A stretch of DNA of 64,000 nt, taken from Gimesia fumaroli (GTDB lineage Bacteria; Planctomycetota; Planctomycetia; Planctomycetales; Planctomycetaceae). Made by a program: the position numbers and the translations under genes. The notes beneath the pieces were generated by a model. That model had not been told where the DNA came from, ran no database searches, and was given only the letters and a program-made list of their open reading frames with translations. This document shows, piece by piece, positions 62,604 to 64,000 of this stretch. The DNA lies in contig NZ_CP037452.1 of NCBI RefSeq assembly GCF_007754425.1, positions 2,120,664 to 2,184,663 of the forward strand. Reading direction: 5' to 3'. Position 1 is the stretch's first letter. Every line of letters starts with the position of its first letter.

Positions 62604-64000
62604 CCGAACCGTTGCAACCCTTCGACTGGAAGAACAGTAATTACGAACGACCAGCAAACACCTGGGTTTGTGGTCGGTTGTGCGAGGAAGGTTTGCCTTG
62701 TCGGCTGGGGCCGAGCAACAAGGGAGAATGCCAGCTTCAAAGCCAGTGCGAGCCTGCTGAGAAAGGCGGGAAATATCAGTGTACCCGTTCCGTGTTAAAT
62801 GGGGGGAAGTGTAAGGAAGGCCCGGCACCCGATGGAACCTGCTGTCAGCCTGATACCAGTTGTCAGCCTCGTCGCAGTCTCTTAGCCAGGCGACGGTTTC
62901 TGGGTGGACTTGCCGCGTTCATTGCCGCTTCGTTTTGTCTCATTGTTTTCAGCGGTGACTCTCCCTCCTCGCTTCTCTCACCAGGAGAAGTTTCCCAATC
63001 GCACGCCAATATTGAATCGAGCTGTAGTGCCTGCCATACTGCCGCCGAAGGAGGCCTTGATACCTGGATTCATCTGACGATGAATGGTGATGTTGCCCTC
63101 GATGATTCAGCACGGTGCTTGAAATGTCATACAGAACTGGGAGAAAAAGCACTGTTTGCCCACAGCGTGTCTATTGAGCGATTACACAAAATAACCAGTC
63201 AAATTCAGGCAAAGAAGGAATCAGCGTCGGCCCCCATTGCGCTGCAGCTGGCATCACTCACAGGACACCCTGCTACGAACGGAAAACTTGCCTGTTCAAC
63301 CTGTCACCAGGAGCATCATGGACGAAAGACCAATCTCACACAATTAACAGACTTACAATGCCAGTCCTGTCATACCAGTCCGTTTTTAAGTTTCCAGCAT
63401 GGCCATCCTGCGTTAGGAGACTATCCTTACCAACGTCGCTCGCGGATTTATTTCGATCATAACGCGCACATGAGTCGTTATTTCAAAAATGGAGATTTCA
63501 AACGGACCATGCCCAAGGGGCACAAACCGGAATCCTGCAATTCTTGTCATACACCTGATGCCACAGGCCGTTTGATGTTGACTGCTGGCTTTGAAAAGAC
63601 CTGCGCCAGTTGTCATGAGCCGCAAATTGAAGATGTCGATTTTCCAGGCGTTCCTTTTTTTGCACTGCCAGTCATTGCTCCCACATTAATGAAGTCACAG
63701 GGAGTCTGGCCCAATACCGAGGGATCTTTCGCCACAGCCAGATTACCTCGACTGATGGAACTCTTGCTGGAACATGATTCCGACTATCAAAGAGCCATCA
63801 AACAACTGGGAGAGATTGATTACCGCAATCTGAATAATTTTGATCCAGAAAAAGCAGCAGCTGTTGCAGAAATTGCCTGGGCCATTAAACGATTACTCTA
63901 CGATATTTCCACATCAGGGGAAGCGGCGTTAACTGCACGTCTGGGGAAAAACAGTGCGCTCTATCTGCATCTTAAGCCGTCTATCGTTCCTACATTATCA
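62600..64000 (+). CDS. Multihaem cytochrome c with Cys-rich N-terminus (partial, cut at window end)
   Basis: Start ATG at 62600 overlaps the stop of the previous gene (ATGA); the frame stays open for 467 codons to the window edge, so the 3' end is missing. Residues about 20-90 hold ten cysteines (24, 28, 34, 44, 50, 61, 71, 81, 82, 88) before a basic RR-rich stretch and a membrane segment (about 98-117). By the positive-inside rule they face the cytoplasm. Six CxxCH motifs follow on the outside: C142/145/H146, C173/176/H177, C232/235/H236, C254/257/H258, C313/316/H317 and C335/338/H339. This architecture could pass electrons across the membrane. The N-terminal cysteines could bind an Fe-S or metal cluster, but no standard motif is visible. 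Confidence 0.88.
   Translation, partial: MTEPLQPFDWKNSNYERPANTWVCGRLCEEGLPCRLGPSNKGECQLQSQCEPAEKGGKYQCTRSVLNGGKCKEGPAPDGTCCQPDTSCQPRRSLLARRRFLGGLAAFIAASFCLIVFSGDSPSSLLSPGEVSQSHANIESSCSACHTAAEGGLDTWIHLTMNGDVALDDSARCLKCHTELGEKALFAHSVSIERLHKITSQIQAKKESASAPIALQLASLTGHPATNGKLACSTCHQEHHGRKTNLTQLTDLQCQSCHTSPFLSFQHGHPALGDYPYQRRSRIYFDHNAHMSRYFKNGDFKRTMPKGHKPESCNSCHTPDATGRLMLTAGFEKTCASCHEPQIEDVDFPGVPFFALPVIAPTLMKSQGVWPNTEGSFATARLPRLMELLLEHDSDYQRAIKQLGEIDYRNLNNFDPEKAAAVAEIAWAIKRLLYDISTSGEAALTARLGKNSALYLHLKPSIVPTLS

Noticed and set aside
1-64000. CRISPR arrays, tRNA or rRNA genes, insertion sequences
   Set aside because: No regularly spaced direct repeats, no cloverleaf-like tRNA sequence, no transposase frame and no terminal repeats were seen by eye; a tRNA scan would settle the tRNA question.

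Overview
This 64 kb window is chromosomal DNA of a planctomycete, most likely a member of Planctomycetales close to Gimesia. The main reason is gene content found almost only in the PVC group: three DUF1549/DUF1553 proteins (two with an N-terminal PSCyt1 haem motif), each paired with a DUF1501 protein; two PVC-type membrane-bound dehydrogenase/HEAT/cytochrome c proteins; a sulfatase; several Ser/Thr kinases with unusual sensor parts; and an ECF sigma factor next to a kinase. TTG and GTG starts are common. The genus is an inference from gene style, not from a marker comparison. I see no tRNA, rRNA, CRISPR array, insertion sequence or phage gene.

Layout. 0.4-4.8 kb: PSCyt1/DUF1549/DUF1553 plus DUF1501 pair. 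5.1-8.6 kb: pheS-pheT with a terminator. 9.1-16.7 kb: a second pair followed closely by an Ldh2-type dehydrogenase and a sodium:solute symporter, probably one catabolic operon. 16.7-26.5 kb, minus strand: TlpA-like lipoprotein, beta-propeller/di-haem protein, secreted redoxin-like protein behind a 22-bp perfect palindrome, PQQ-type propeller, then a third DUF1549/DUF1501 pair. 27.4-28.9 kb: sulfatase. 28.9-31.1 kb: an AT-richer island of three small orphan genes (the first Imm42-like) and two repeated palindromes. 31.1-44.6 kb: two large PVC haem/dehydrogenase proteins, a sialidase-like protein, a fasciclin protein, and two regulators (an FCD-AraC fusion and a GntR/FCD protein) with palindromic candidate operators. 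45.1-52.7 kb: a signalling block made of a kinase fused to a periplasmic-binding receptor domain, a predicted pseudokinase, a TPR kinase and an ECF sigma factor. 52.9-56.5 kb: outer-membrane-like protein plus pentahaem cytochrome. 56.7 kb to the end: an FHA/class III cyclase gene diverging from a four-gene redox operon (tetrahaem cytochrome; cyclic-nucleotide-binding domains fused to a four-cluster ferredoxin; b-haem-like membrane protein; multihaem cytochrome with a Cys-rich N-terminus, cut by the window end).

How the parts work together. The DUF1549/DUF1501, sulfatase, sialidase, PQQ and dehydrogenase proteins are exported and fit a lifestyle of breaking down complex, often sulfated, polysaccharides, with electrons passed to c-type haems. 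The most unusual candidate system is the 56.7-64 kb block, where a cyclase lies beside an electron-transfer operon whose ferredoxin subunit carries cyclic-nucleotide-binding folds. This suggests nucleotide-gated electron flow across the membrane. The second is the kinase/pseudokinase/sigma block at 45-52.7 kb.
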